Part shown: one piece after another, positions 1 through 9,200 of the stretch
How positions within the stretch are numbered: position 1 is the stretch's first letter
Layout of the letters: every line of letters starts with the position of its first letter
NCBI RefSeq assembly: GCF_022606465.1
Contig: NZ_JALBUF010000008.1
Location: forward strand, 1-64,000
Direction: 5' to 3'
Length of the DNA stretch: 64,000 nt
DNA from: Sulfoacidibacillus ferrooxidans
GTDB lineage: Bacteria; Bacillota; Bacilli; Alicyclobacillales; SLC66
Program-made: the position numbers and the translations under genes
Notes under the pieces: generated by a model
Told to the model about the DNA's origin: nothing
What the model saw: only the letters and a program-made list of their open reading frames with translations
Databases searched by the model: none

Positions 1-113
1 TCTTAATTCATGTCTACTACTTCTTTGCTCGCGTGTTTGTCTCTTGTTGCATTTAGTTTTCAAGGATCCACTTGCTTGCCTTCTTCGCGCCGCCGTTCGT
101 GGCGACAGGTAGT
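1..113 (-). other. rRNA operon leader (start of transcript; rRNA genes off-window)
   Basis: Read on the minus strand, this stretch contains ccttgaaaactaaatg followed by a run rich in caaacacgcgagcaa. This is the conserved leader or spacer signature found just upstream of 16S or 23S rRNA in Bacilli. It lies directly downstream of a strong promoter, which favours the pre-16S leader over the internal spacer. A small GC hairpin (cgcc-acgaac-ggcg) lies in the early leader. No mature rRNA sequence is inside the window, so the assignment rests on the leader motif and the promoter only. Confidence 0.6.
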
Positions 114-143
114 AATATAACACAGTCGTTTTACCCATGTCAA
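114..143 (-). promoter_or_regulatory. Strong sigma-A promoter, probably rrn
   Basis: The minus strand has a consensus -35 TTGACA (143-138) and a -10 TATATT (119-114) with an 18-nt spacer, or TTATAT with a 17-nt spacer. It points away from the esterase gene and into the rRNA-like leader at the left edge. There is no open reading frame downstream within the window. Confidence 0.6.
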
Positions 144-239
144 AGCCTTACCTTAAAGTAAATACATTGCGAATTATCACGTTACTATGAAGGCTTCATG
201 AACTTTATAATCAGGTGTACAATGCCCCCAAAACAGTAT

Positions 240-1721
240 TCAGTTAAACATTTCTTCCCACAAGCGTAAGACCTCATCATCTAGTTCTTCTGTCACTCGA
301 CACTGCACGTTAAAAATCATCGTATAACGATGGTCTTTGTTACATTGAGGCCAATTAGTTACCTCTGGCGTACGAGGAACCCCATCTCGGACAAATGCTA
401 TCCATGTTGAATGCATTTGAGATACCAACTGTGACTGATCATTGGATGTGCCTGTAAAATTTCTGACACCCGGTGCGTCTAACGTGTTAAACACAAACGG
501 TAGTTCCATCGCGTGACACGCGCGTAAAACACCATTGTGTGCTCGACTCTCCCAATCAAATCGATAGGTCCACACCGGGGCATGAATGCTCTGCAGAGCC
601 GCAAATTGCTGACTGGGGTAGCCAAACAACGCTGTTGTTCCAATATCCGCAAGCGCTTGATACAACAGCTCACCCTTATGACTATTGATATATCGATCGC
701 GAATACGTGGATCGATAGGCCCTACCAAGCTAGCTTCAAAATTCTTAATCATTGCGGCATCATCGAGTTGTTGCCAGGAAGGATCCATAAAGTATCGATA
801 CTCATCGCGATTAAATCCTACCAAAACAGGAATACCCGCCGCCTCACCTGCTGCTATGGCCTGCCAAAAAGGCGTGGTGAGATGAACGTCATCTATCATA
901 GGTAACCAAGGTAGTCCGCGACTAGCCTCTAATAGAGATTTCGGCGGTATAGTATACAAACGCGACATGGACTCTCGCGTCAAACCGAGCCGTTTGATAA
1001 ATACTTCCGTCACCGCAGTTCTCGCCACCCGATCTAGCGGGGGAAGTATGCCGACACCACTTTGCACAATTACTTGGTGGAACAGACCTCGTGCAGTCGG
1101 CATCGTAAGTAACGCACTAATACTCATAGCACCAGCCGATTCACCGGCAACAGTCACACGATTGGGATCTCCTCCAAATGCTGCGATGTTATCATGCACC
1201 CATTGCAAAGCAGCCACCTGATCCAATAGCCCAGTATTTCCAGTATATTTCTCGCGATCATTGCCAAACTTTTCTCCGAGATAGAGGAATCCAAAGGGAC
1301 CAAGGCGATAGTTGATGGTCACTACCACCAGTCCACCCTGCTTTGCAAATGAAGCGCCGTCATAGACAGGCAGTCCTCCACTCCCCATCACAAAACTGCC
1401 GCCATGAATCCACACCATGACTGAACAAGGAGAAATATGGGATTTTGGCGACCAAACATTGAGACTCAAACAATCCTCGCTTTGCTGATCGGGAGGTACT
1501 GCAGCAAAATCCAGAATGTCACGCGCCTCCACCTGGACACAGCCTTGGCCAAATCGTGTAGTATTGCGTACGCCTTTCCACGCTAGAGGCGGTTCAGGCG
1601 GTCCAAATCGTCGTTCCTCAAGTGGGGGACGTGCAAACGGAATTCCACGCCAAACATTGACCGCACCCTCTTGTACCCCTTGAACTCTTCCGTACTGCGT
1701 TTCTGCAATGATAGTAGTCAA
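240..1721 (-). CDS. Carboxylesterase type B (PnbA-like)
   Basis: This is an alpha/beta-hydrolase of the type B carboxylesterase / para-nitrobenzyl esterase family, expected to hydrolyse carboxylic esters in the cytosol. The nucleophile elbow GESAGAMS has its serine near residue 195. The acid is in the VGFNRDEYRYF segment and the histidine is in CHAMELPF near the C terminus. The oxyanion-hole motif HGGSFVMGSG is also present. At 493 residues it has normal family length. I chose a TTG start because aggagg sits 9 nt upstream of it, and the next residues TTIIAETQYG match the usual N terminus. A longer frame reaching 1829 is open but has no ribosome site. It appears monocistronic, and its physiological substrate cannot be told. 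Confidence 0.93.
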   Translation of the reverse strand: MTTIIAETQYGRVQGVQEGAVNVWRGIPFARPPLEERRFGPPEPPLAWKGVRNTTRFGQGCVQVEARDILDFAAVPPDQQSEDCLSLNVWSPKSHISPCSVMVWIHGGSFVMGSGGLPVYDGASFAKQGGLVVVTINYRLGPFGFLYLGEKFGNDREKYTGNTGLLDQVAALQWVHDNIAAFGGDPNRVTVAGESAGAMSISALLTMPTARGLFHQVIVQSGVGILPPLDRVARTAVTEVFIKRLGLTRESMSRLYTIPPKSLLEASRGLPWLPMIDDVHLTTPFWQAIAAGEAAGIPVLVGFNRDEYRYFMDPSWQQLDDAAMIKNFEASLVGPIDPRIRDRYINSHKGELLYQALADIGTTALFGYPSQQFAALQSIHAPVWTYRFDWESRAHNGVLRACHAMELPFVFNTLDAPGVRNFTGTSNDQSQLVSQMHSTWIAFVRDGVPRTPEVTNWPQCNKDHRYTMIFNVQCRVTEELDDEVLRLWEEMFN

Positions 1722-2005
1722 TGATTTACGCCTCCTCATATTGCCAATGAATCCTCTGGGGGTAGTTATATAGAAAGAGGAATATTCTAGATAGCTTTTT
1801 ATAACAAGATGAAATGGCAGTGAGTACATTCACTAACTCACTTGAATCACTTCCGCTTTGCAGAAATAAAAGCAGCCATCCACTAAAGAAAATATTTGTT
1901 ATAACGCGATGCGGTATGCATTTTAATCATTGGTGGATCAACAGATACGCGATGATCTCATGGAATAAAAACACAAATAGAAGGTGCTTTTTAACAATGT
2001 TTAAG

Positions 2006-2524
2006 TCATAGCTGAGATAACCCTCTTTTTAACACGACCAGAGGAGGAATCATGCAAAGCACCGATAATGCCGACAACACAAACCAAGTGATTTCACCCC
2101 CAGATACTCAGCAATACCCCGATTACAAAAAAAACCACCGCACCCATGCCTTGAGTTGCTGTAGCTGTAACTGTATACACTCGACCTATCATGTCCTCTG
2201 AGATGCGACTCGCGCGAAATGTCAAATAGCACACTAAAACGATTCCTTCACCTAAACCAATAATGGCACAAGATATGTAGAGAAATGAAACCCCCATATG
2301 GATGGGTATCAATATTGATGCAATCACCATGAATCCTTGACCACCAAAAACGGCCAATATTCTGTAAGCCGATGGAGTATTCGATGCAAGTATCGTACCA
2401 AATAATGAACCTGCTGCATATAAACATAGCACAAATGTTTCAATACTATGAATAAAATGATCGTTCATACTTCCTTCTTGACACCCACCAGGTAAGCCTC
2501 TATTGTTTAGCATAGTCAATAATA
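2006..2524 (-). pseudogene. Remnant of an MFS transporter gene (C-terminal part, frameshifted)
   Basis: The minus strand encodes about 140 residues of very hydrophobic sequence typical of the last helices of a major facilitator superfamily permease, including HSIETFVLCLYAAGSLFG, ISCAIIGLGEGIV and SEDMIGRVYTV. The frame ends at a TGA after GVLLSIWG (2094). The expected final helix continues in another frame as FVLSALSVLCMIPPLVV, ending at 2006. The N-terminal two thirds of the transporter are missing. The coding similarity stops exactly where the palindromic repeat at 2525-2679 begins. I read this as a dead gene with a 5' deletion and a frameshift. The transport substrate cannot be inferred. 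Confidence 0.7.
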
Positions 2525-2679
2525 GAGCCTGTTCAAAAAGGGGGCAGGTAAGACCCGCGCAGTGCAAGGAAGCAAGCCAAGAATGTGGACTGAGCGTACG
2601 TTTTGGGTACGTGAGGGAGCGTTCTTGGCGCTGACGCTGCCATGCGCCGGGGAGTTCTGACCCCTTTTTGAACAACCTC
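2525..2679 (+). repeat. 155-bp palindromic dispersed repeat, copy 1 (MITE-like)
   Basis: The ends are imperfect inverted repeats: gagcctgttcaaaaaggggg on the left, and the complement of cccctttttgaacaacctc on the right. Inner arms also pair, for example gccaagaa with ttcttggc. The whole element can therefore fold into one long imperfect hairpin. It has no convincing coding frame. Its first 75 bp recur, inverted, at 40056-40131. The sequence aatag flanks both sides and could be a short target duplication, although it partly overlaps the inverted repeat. Confidence 0.75.
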
Positions 2680-2730
2680 TAATAGACTCGCACGTACAAA
2701 AAACGTATAAACATGCAAGGAGCAACTAGG

Positions 2731-5211
2731 ATGCTGCCATCTAAAAAACTATTCAACCTCACTTTTGCAGTAATCGCAACTGCCGGTGTAACCTTTATAT
2801 CAGGTGTTGGCGTTGGACCATTACCACCACTTGGCAACCTCTTAAACCCGGGGACTGGTGTGTGGACCATGGCTCGGGACGCACAACTACCCACAACTCG
2901 CAACATGCACATCCCCGGGTTACAACACCCTGTAATTGTTTCATTTGCCTCTAATGGTGGCGCTTACATTAAAGCGCAATCAAATCACGACTTATTTTTC
3001 ACGATCGGTTATTTACAAGCTAAGTTTCGCCTTTTTCAAATGGATTTGATGCGTCGTCAGGGAGAAGGCTTATTGTCTCAAATAGTCGGCAAAGAAGCTC
3101 TCCCGTCAGATGAATTCGAAGATTCACTTGGCATCTCGCGAACAGCCGCTACAGAATGGTTAGACACTCCAGTCAATAGTCCAGCCTATCATGCATTATC
3201 TGCTTTTTCACAAGGAGTCAATGCTCGCATTACACAAGATGAGCGCACAGGCAATCTTCCGTATATGTTTAAACTGTTAAACTATAAACCCACACTTTGG
3301 ACTCCTATTGATAGTCTTGTCATCCAAGGCGATATGACGCAAACCTTAGACCTATCGACTACACCAATTGCGTATGCACTGCTAGTGCACAGCCTTGGTT
3401 ACCAACGAACCATGGACTTTTTCCCTGTCTTACCCATAGATAAACAACACCCGTATGATCTTGGACCCTACCCCAAAGCACCGTTGACGAAGATCGTTCA
3501 GTCGCCTTTTGTCACAAAGTCCGAGTACTTAGCAGCAACAGCTTTAGGTCATGAGATTGAGCAAGTACCGCCTCAACTTTTGCATCAATTTTCTGATAGC
3601 AATAACTGGGCTGTAAGCGGAAGTCGAACTGCAAGTGGCAAACCACTGATGGCAGGCGATCCACACTTGAACCAAACGATCCCTTCCATCTGGTATCAAA
3701 TCACTGCTTCGTCACCCAGTTATCATTTTAGCGGTGTGTCCATCCCAGGCATACCTATCATTCTCATTGGTCACAATCAAGATATCAGTTGGAGTCTAAC
3801 GGATGTCCAAAATCAATCCACATACTTCTACGAGGAACGCACAAGCGCAAAGCATCCTGGACAATACTACTTCCGCGGTAAATGGATTAACATGGAAACC
3901 ATTAACTATACGATTCCCGTCAAGGGTAAAGCATCAGTCCATTGGCCTGTGGAATTAACCGTTCAAGGACCTATTTTGACAGACCATGGAGCCACGCTTG
4001 CCATGGATTGGATGGGGAATATTCCATCACCTGATATGCAAAGTCTTCTCGGCGTAGTAAAGTCGACTAACTATGCCCAATTTAAATCCGCCCTCAGTCT
4101 CTGGCACTCACCTACACAAAATTTTGTTTATGCAGATAGATATGGAAACATAGGAATGATCTCAGCAGGTTATTACCCAATCGTAAACGCTTCAAAGCCC
4201 TGGTTACCGATGCCCGGTACCGGTCAAGATGATATTGTGGGTAGTATTCCTTATGCCTCCATTCCACAAGTGTATGATCCCAAAAGCGGGTTTGTCTTCT
4301 CCGCCAATCAACGCGAAGTAGGACCAAACTACCCCTACTATATTGGAACATCCGCTGATTTCTTTTCAAATGGCTACCGGGCTGATGAAATCTATCGCGT
4401 ATTAAGCAAAGGTCACCATCTAACAGTGAAAGACATGGAAAATCTTCAAAACAACGTGCGCGATGATTTGGCCGGACGTATGGTACCTAAACTACTACAA
4501 GCTTTGCAAACCACTTCGCTCACTGGAAATGAAGCTGTAGCCGACTCTACCCTCTCCCACTGGAACGATGAAATGAATGTAAACTCAGTAGGTGCAACCT
4601 TGTGGTGGACATTTTGGACTAGCTATTTACAAGACACGTTCGGCCCTTGGTGGAAGGCAGATCATGTCCCAGTAAATGTTGATCCCAATTTAGCCATAGG
4701 CCCTTCACAAACGTCACTTGATGAAGACTTAGAAGCATGGACGCAAAATGATCCGAACAATCGTGCATTTACACCACCAGTTGGAGCTCATCGGAGCGCA
4801 CCCCAAGTGATGCGCTTAGCATTTTCCCAAACGGTGCAAAAACTCTCCAAAGAACTAGGACCGAGGGTGTCTACTTGGACGTGGGGACGCATTCACGCAC
4901 GCCATTTTCCTGCCTTATCGCAAATCCCACAACTCGGCTATGGACCGCGTCCGAGTGGCGGTGATGAATGGACAGTCGATGCTGCTGATGGAGGCGCCAT
5001 TTCAACTGCTGGTCCTAGCTGGCGCTTTGTGATGAATTGGGCCAATGGCAAAGGTTACGGAGTATATCCTGGCGGTCAAAGTGAAAATCCACTCTCACCA
5101 TGGTATGAGGATCAAATTTCTGCATGGTGGAACGGCCAATATTACCCTATATGGAGTCAGCAACATATATCGCATGAAGCATCAACAGTCGTGTGGAATA
5201 TTAATCCATAA
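2731..5211 (+). CDS. Penicillin acylase family protein (Ntn hydrolase precursor)
   Basis: This is a large Ntn-hydrolase precursor of the penicillin amidase / acyl-homoserine-lactone acylase family (peptidase S45), which hydrolyses amide-linked acyl groups. The N terminus has a hydrophobic segment (residues about 7-30) that would act as a signal or membrane anchor, so the enzyme is probably extracytoplasmic. The autocatalytic cleavage site is DSNNWAVSGSRT. The serine at about residue 290 would become the N-terminal nucleophile of the beta chain. At 826 residues it fits the family. The start at 2731 is preferred because aaggag lies 8 nt upstream; an ATG at 2713 is in frame but lacks a site. A small membrane protein gene follows after 35 bp. 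Whether it prefers penicillins, AHLs or other amides is unknown. Confidence 0.92.
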   Translation: MLPSKKLFNLTFAVIATAGVTFISGVGVGPLPPLGNLLNPGTGVWTMARDAQLPTTRNMHIPGLQHPVIVSFASNGGAYIKAQSNHDLFFTIGYLQAKFRLFQMDLMRRQGEGLLSQIVGKEALPSDEFEDSLGISRTAATEWLDTPVNSPAYHALSAFSQGVNARITQDERTGNLPYMFKLLNYKPTLWTPIDSLVIQGDMTQTLDLSTTPIAYALLVHSLGYQRTMDFFPVLPIDKQHPYDLGPYPKAPLTKIVQSPFVTKSEYLAATALGHEIEQVPPQLLHQFSDSNNWAVSGSRTASGKPLMAGDPHLNQTIPSIWYQITASSPSYHFSGVSIPGIPIILIGHNQDISWSLTDVQNQSTYFYEERTSAKHPGQYYFRGKWINMETINYTIPVKGKASVHWPVELTVQGPILTDHGATLAMDWMGNIPSPDMQSLLGVVKSTNYAQFKSALSLWHSPTQNFVYADRYGNIGMISAGYYPIVNASKPWLPMPGTGQDDIVGSIPYASIPQVYDPKSGFVFSANQREVGPNYPYYIGTSADFFSNGYRADEIYRVLSKGHHLTVKDMENLQNNVRDDLAGRMVPKLLQALQTTSLTGNEAVADSTLSHWNDEMNVNSVGATLWWTFWTSYLQDTFGPWWKADHVPVNVDPNLAIGPSQTSLDEDLEAWTQNDPNNRAFTPPVGAHRSAPQVMRLAFSQTVQKLSKELGPRVSTWTWGRIHARHFPALSQIPQLGYGPRPSGGDEWTVDAADGGAISTAGPSWRFVMNWANGKGYGVYPGGQSENPLSPWYEDQISAWWNGQYYPIWSQQHISHEASTVVWNINP

Positions 5212-5246
5212 GTAGCATCACTGAGATATCACTTGGAGGGCTTTTG

Positions 5247-5612
5247 ATGAGTAGAAAAACAAGTTGGTCTGTTTGGACGGGTATTTTAGTTGTGGCTATC
5301 TTTCTTGATTGGCTAGGTAATCATTTTGGAGCATGGTATATTACAGGCATCGTTGGAGTACTCATAGGACTATTATATGAACGCAACCGCCCTCTTCTCT
5401 TGTCAGGTCTTGCGGCTATCCTTGCCTGGGGCGGGGCATTGGCTGTGCAAGCCGCAATGCATACGCCTATTTTAGGGGCAGCTAATGTAGTTGGCGATGT
5501 CATCGGTATCGGATCAGACAAAGGATCATATATCTTATTTGTCACCCTCCTCACTGCCTTGTTACTTGGTATCGTTGGAGCGTGGCTTGGCGAAGCAGTT
5601 CGCAAAATATGA
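5247..5612 (+). CDS. Small multi-pass membrane protein, unknown function
   Basis: The 121-residue product is almost entirely hydrophobic, with about four predicted membrane segments (near residues 10-25, 30-45, 52-70 and 95-115). It shows no catalytic motif that I recognise. A tggaggg ribosome site 6 nt upstream supports the ATG at 5247. It lies 35 bp after the acylase gene and before a terminator, so the two are probably co-transcribed. Its role could be linked to the acylase, but this is only positional inference. Confidence 0.75.
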   Translation: MSRKTSWSVWTGILVVAIFLDWLGNHFGAWYITGIVGVLIGLLYERNRPLLLSGLAAILAWGGALAVQAAMHTPILGAANVVGDVIGIGSDKGSYILFVTLLTALLLGIVGAWLGEAVRKI

Positions 5613-5620
5613 AATGGCAT

Positions 5621-5664
5621 AAGTATTCCTGGTCGATTGTAGGCGATCAGGAATACTTCTTCTT
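5621..5664. terminator. Bidirectional terminator between convergent genes
   Basis: A 15-bp stem, aagtattcctggtcg paired with cgatcaggaatactt (one G-U pair), has an 8-nt loop and is followed by a pyrimidine-rich tract. It lies between the plus-strand acylase/membrane-protein pair and the minus-strand acyl-CoA ligase and can serve both. Confidence 0.8.
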
Positions 5665-5700
5665 ATAATCGAGCCATTCAGCATCTGGTATTTCCATCTA

Positions 5701-7401
5701 TTATTGTTCGTGCTCCACGTCGGATGTAGTGGTTAACTCTCGTTCTTTTAAGATATGTCGCTGTATTTTTCCAGATGGTGTCATAGGAAAATCACTGATA
5801 AATTCCACTTTTCTCGGATATTCATGAGCTCCTAATCGCATTTTTACAAAATCCTGTATTTCAAGAACTAGTTGCTCTGATGGTGATACATGATCGCGAA
5901 GCTTGATGAAGACTTTCACCACTTCGCCTCTCACTGGATCTTGACTTCCTACAGCTGCGGCCATCAGCACAGCAGGGTGTTGACTCAAGGTCTCTTCTAT
6001 TTCTGAGGGTCCAATGCGGTAGCCTCCGGAAGAGATGACATCGTCTTTGCGGCTCACAAAATAAAAATATCCATCATCGTCTTTATATCCTAAATCCCCT
6101 GTGCAAAGCCAATTTCCTTTATGTTTTTGCTGCGTAGCCTCTGGCTGATTGAAATATCGTAAAAACATCACTGGATCTGGAGTATGTATTGCAATCTCTC
6201 CTACGACTCCCGATCTTTGAGGATTACCATCTTCATCAATGATATCCACTTGATGTCCTGGTATTGGACGACCCATAGAATTTGCTTTTACCGGAAATAA
6301 TGTACTGCAGTTTCCAAGTACCACATTGCATTCCGTTTGACCGTAAAACTCATGGATTGTAAGACCTAGTTCTTCTTTAGCATACGTGAGTGTTTCCTGT
6401 CCAAGTGGTTCACCACCGCTTGCGATAGAGCGCAACTCCAAGTTCCAACGCTCGCGCGGATGAGTAATTTGCCGCATCATTTTTAAAGCTGTCGGGGGCA
6501 AAAAAACATTGCGAATGTGCATTTTTTCCATGAATGCAAACGCTTTCTCTGAATCAAACTTTGCCATCCGATGAGCTATAACCGGAATCCCCCAGCGCAA
6601 TGCTGGAAAGAGTACATCAAAAAGTCCACCAATCCAAGCCCAGTCAGCAGGTGTCCAAAATCGATCTCCAGCTTTTGGGGCAAAGTCGTGTGGCATGCTG
6701 ACTCCGGGTATATGTCCCAATAAAATCTGATGTCCATGTAGCGCACCTTTTGCAGGACCCGTGGTTCCAGATGTATAGATGATGACTGCCGGATCGGTCG
6801 GCTTTGTACGTATAGGTTCAAAATGCTTATGTGCTCTTTCTAAAAGATCTGGAAAATAGAGTGTACCTACAATTCGTTGATTAGTCACCACAATATGCTT
6901 CAGCGTCTTTATTTTCGACTGCATGCTCAGTATGACAGTAGCATGTTCTGCGTCAGTAATGATAACTTTAGCCGCACTATCAGATAGACGGTGCAATAAA
7001 GCATCTGGACCAAATAACACAAAAAGTGGAACAGCAATCGCTCCAAGTTTATAAATTCCAATATGTGCAATAGGTAACTCGCTACTCTGTGAAAGTAAAA
7101 CTGCGATGCGATCTTCGCGTTCACAACCTAGGTCAGCAAGCGCATGGGCACATTGATTAGAAGCCTTTTTCAATTGATCATATGTCCAAACAACCTCAGA
7201 TCCCCTATCATCGACTTCAATCAGAGCTACGGCATCAGGCGTAGTTGCATGTCGATCACATACATCGACACCTATGTTGTAATATTCAGGTAGATTCCAT
7301 GTAAAGTTGGCTGATAACGTTTCATAAGATATACCAGTACTAGTAGATGGCGCTGTATCCAAGTCACTAAACCATGTTGGATCAAAGTGAGCAGACGTCA
7401 T
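5701..7401 (-). CDS. Acyl-CoA synthetase (AMP-forming, medium-chain/AcsM-like)
   Basis: This ANL-superfamily adenylating enzyme activates a carboxylic acid to its acyl-CoA through an acyl-adenylate. The phosphate-binding motif YTSGTTGPAKGALHGH lies near residue 210, the EFYGQTE motif near residue 350, and the hinge SRKDDVISSGGYRIGP near residue 450. The terminal motif PSGKIQRHIL contains the catalytic lysine. The 566-residue length and N-terminal layout resemble medium-chain or benzoate-type ligases rather than classical acetyl-CoA synthetase, which is also present at 26290-28278. The start is an ATG with ggagggg upstream. It is divergent from an SDR gene. The exact acid substrate is not determinable. 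Confidence 0.88.
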   Translation of the reverse strand: MTSAHFDPTWFSDLDTAPSTSTGISYETLSANFTWNLPEYYNIGVDVCDRHATTPDAVALIEVDDRGSEVVWTYDQLKKASNQCAHALADLGCEREDRIAVLLSQSSELPIAHIGIYKLGAIAVPLFVLFGPDALLHRLSDSAAKVIITDAEHATVILSMQSKIKTLKHIVVTNQRIVGTLYFPDLLERAHKHFEPIRTKPTDPAVIIYTSGTTGPAKGALHGHQILLGHIPGVSMPHDFAPKAGDRFWTPADWAWIGGLFDVLFPALRWGIPVIAHRMAKFDSEKAFAFMEKMHIRNVFLPPTALKMMRQITHPRERWNLELRSIASGGEPLGQETLTYAKEELGLTIHEFYGQTECNVVLGNCSTLFPVKANSMGRPIPGHQVDIIDEDGNPQRSGVVGEIAIHTPDPVMFLRYFNQPEATQQKHKGNWLCTGDLGYKDDDGYFYFVSRKDDVISSGGYRIGPSEIEETLSQHPAVLMAAAVGSQDPVRGEVVKVFIKLRDHVSPSEQLVLEIQDFVKMRLGAHEYPRKVEFISDFPMTPSGKIQRHILKERELTTTSDVEHEQ

Positions 7402-7601
7402 TACATCCCCTCCGAATCACTAGCATGTATCTATTGTATCGTACGCTAGAACAAAAACGAACAGTATATCAGAATATACGATAGATCTGGATGGTTACAT
7501 TTTATAGACCACAGAAAATGTGATAAGCTAGAATAACCAGATGAAGGATACTTTTAAAAACTTGTCTCTGATAGGCAAGTACGCAGCGGAGGAATGCAAA
7601 G

Positions 7602-8321
7602 ATGAAATTACAAGGGATGAATGCATTGGTTACCGGTGCTGGTAAAGGCATTGGCAGAGCCATTGCCACGGCACTTGCACAACAAGGAGTACATGTGGGA
7701 CTCATTGCACGTTCACAATCTGATGTGAGTTCATTAGCAAAAGATCTCCATGAGAAGTATCAAGTCAAAACTGCGTATGCGACTGCCGATATTTCAGAGC
7801 TCCCAGATGTGGAAAAAGCAGTTGAGTCGATTTGCGAACAATTAGGAAGTATTGATACGCTGATCAATAATGCAGGCATTGGCACATTTGGTTTGCTTGT
7901 AGATATGGATCCCGCAGAGTGGGAGCATATTATTCGAGTCAATTTACTTGGAACTTACTATGTAACACACGCTGTATTGCCGATGATGATCGCTAAACAA
8001 CACGGCAATATTATCAACATAAGCTCAACTTCAGGCGAACGCGGAGCAGCAACAACAACAGCATACTCTGCATCTAAGTTTGGAATCATGGGAATGACCG
8101 AATCACTAATGTACGAAGTGCGTAAGCACAATATTCGCGTGACTGCTCTCGCTCCAAGTACAGTAAATACAGAACTTGCTGCAAAAGCCGGTCTAAAAAC
8201 AAGCGACGAAGACTGGATGATGCAGCCAGAAGATTTGGCTGAACTTGTTATTGCCTTTTTGTCATTACCACAACGAGTATACGTTAAAACAGCAGGACTA
8301 TGGATGACAAACCCACAATAA
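7602..8321 (+). CDS. SDR-family oxidoreductase (FabG-like)
   Basis: This is a classical short-chain dehydrogenase/reductase of 239 residues. The nucleotide-binding motif TGAGKGIG is at residues about 11-18, and the NNAG motif is near residue 87. The catalytic serine lies in INISSTSG, and YSASK holds the Tyr and Lys. The N-terminal pattern suggests NADP(H) use. The family includes 3-oxoacyl-ACP reductases, but many members act on other carbonyls, so the substrate is open. The ribosome site ggagg lies 9 nt before the ATG. The gene is monocistronic and ends at a strong terminator. Confidence 0.9.
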   Translation: MKLQGMNALVTGAGKGIGRAIATALAQQGVHVGLIARSQSDVSSLAKDLHEKYQVKTAYATADISELPDVEKAVESICEQLGSIDTLINNAGIGTFGLLVDMDPAEWEHIIRVNLLGTYYVTHAVLPMMIAKQHGNIINISSTSGERGAATTTAYSASKFGIMGMTESLMYEVRKHNIRVTALAPSTVNTELAAKAGLKTSDEDWMMQPEDLAELVIAFLSLPQRVYVKTAGLWMTNPQ

Positions 8322-8333
8322 TCTAGATACATA

Positions 8334-8367
8334 TCCAAAAAAGAGCCTTCGTGAGCTCTTTTTTGGA
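8334..8367. terminator. Bidirectional intrinsic terminator
   Basis: A perfect 13-bp inverted repeat, tccaaaaaagagc and gctcttttttgga, has an 8-nt loop. The A and T runs give U tracts in both directions, serving the SDR gene on plus and the FetB-like gene on minus. Confidence 0.9.
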
Positions 8368-8390
8368 TAATCTAAAAAAACGCAGCTATT

Positions 8391-9152
8391 TTATTTACTA
8401 GACGCAGGCAATGAAAGTTGCTGATGTCGATTAAATAACGTGGGAAATGTAAGGAATCCAAGTGTAATACTTGCGATCATTGCAGATGCCATAAAGGTAA
8501 ATAGCACAACAAGTTGAAAGCGAACTGCAATGATCGGATCCGTTCCCGCAATAATTTGACCAGTCATCATTCCTGGTAATTGTACTAACCCAGTGGTCTT
8601 CGTACTGTCAATGGTGGGAATAAGACTAGCCCGTATCGCCTGTTTGACATAGGGCATCATGGACTGTTTCGGCGTTCCACCCAATGCAAGGAGTGTAACA
8701 ATCTCTTGACGATGAGAGCTAGCTTCGGATTGAAGACGATTTAACAAAAGTCCGCTAACAATCATGGCATTACCTATGATCATACCGCTGATCGGAATTA
8801 TATATTGTGCCTTTGCTGGTATGATATGAAGACCCATAAGAAGGCTTTGCGCGATAGCCTCTGCAATCGTAATTGCTATAAGAATTCGCCAGCTAACCCC
8901 CATGATACCTTTTCCCCGTTTTGCTGCATTTTGAGTCGCTACAACAATCATGACAATGATCATGAGCACAATAAATACAGGGTTATTAAGGCCAAAAACA
9001 ATTTTCAAAACATATCCAACTGCAAGCAATTGTATACTCGATCGAATCGCAGCGACAATGATATCTCGCTGGACGCCAATCTTTAACCAAGTAGATAAAA
9101 CGACTGCGATAGCAACAAACGCTAGCGTAAAAGATAATGTAAGCAAACTCAT
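8391..9152 (-). CDS. fetB: FetB/YbbM-type ABC transporter permease (UPF0014)
   Basis: This 253-residue membrane protein of the UPF0014 family has an N-terminal helix followed by VQRDIIVAAIRSSIQLLAVGY, which is typical of FetB (E. coli) and YjkA (B. subtilis). About seven membrane helices are visible, and the LVQLPGMMTGQIIAG motif is the conserved cytosolic loop of the family. In E. coli, FetAB exports iron and protects against oxidative stress; here the transported ion is inferred only from that relationship. It is downstream of its ATPase partner and has ggaggt before the ATG. Confidence 0.87.
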   Translation of the reverse strand: MSLLTLSFTLAFVAIAVVLSTWLKIGVQRDIIVAAIRSSIQLLAVGYVLKIVFGLNNPVFIVLMIIVMIVVATQNAAKRGKGIMGVSWRILIAITIAEAIAQSLLMGLHIIPAKAQYIIPISGMIIGNAMIVSGLLLNRLQSEASSHRQEIVTLLALGGTPKQSMMPYVKQAIRASLIPTIDSTKTTGLVQLPGMMTGQIIAGTDPIIAVRFQLVVLFTFMASAMIASITLGFLTFPTLFNRHQQLSLPASSK

Positions 9153-9200
9153 TGTAAGAGACCTCCTTTCAGTGGAAGTGTGATCACAATCCTATTCATG

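Noticed and set aside
2525-2679. Coding function for the repeat element
   Set aside because: All frames through it are explained by the palindrome, none has a ribosome site, and the apparent N terminus of the MFS fragment is only the repeat translated.
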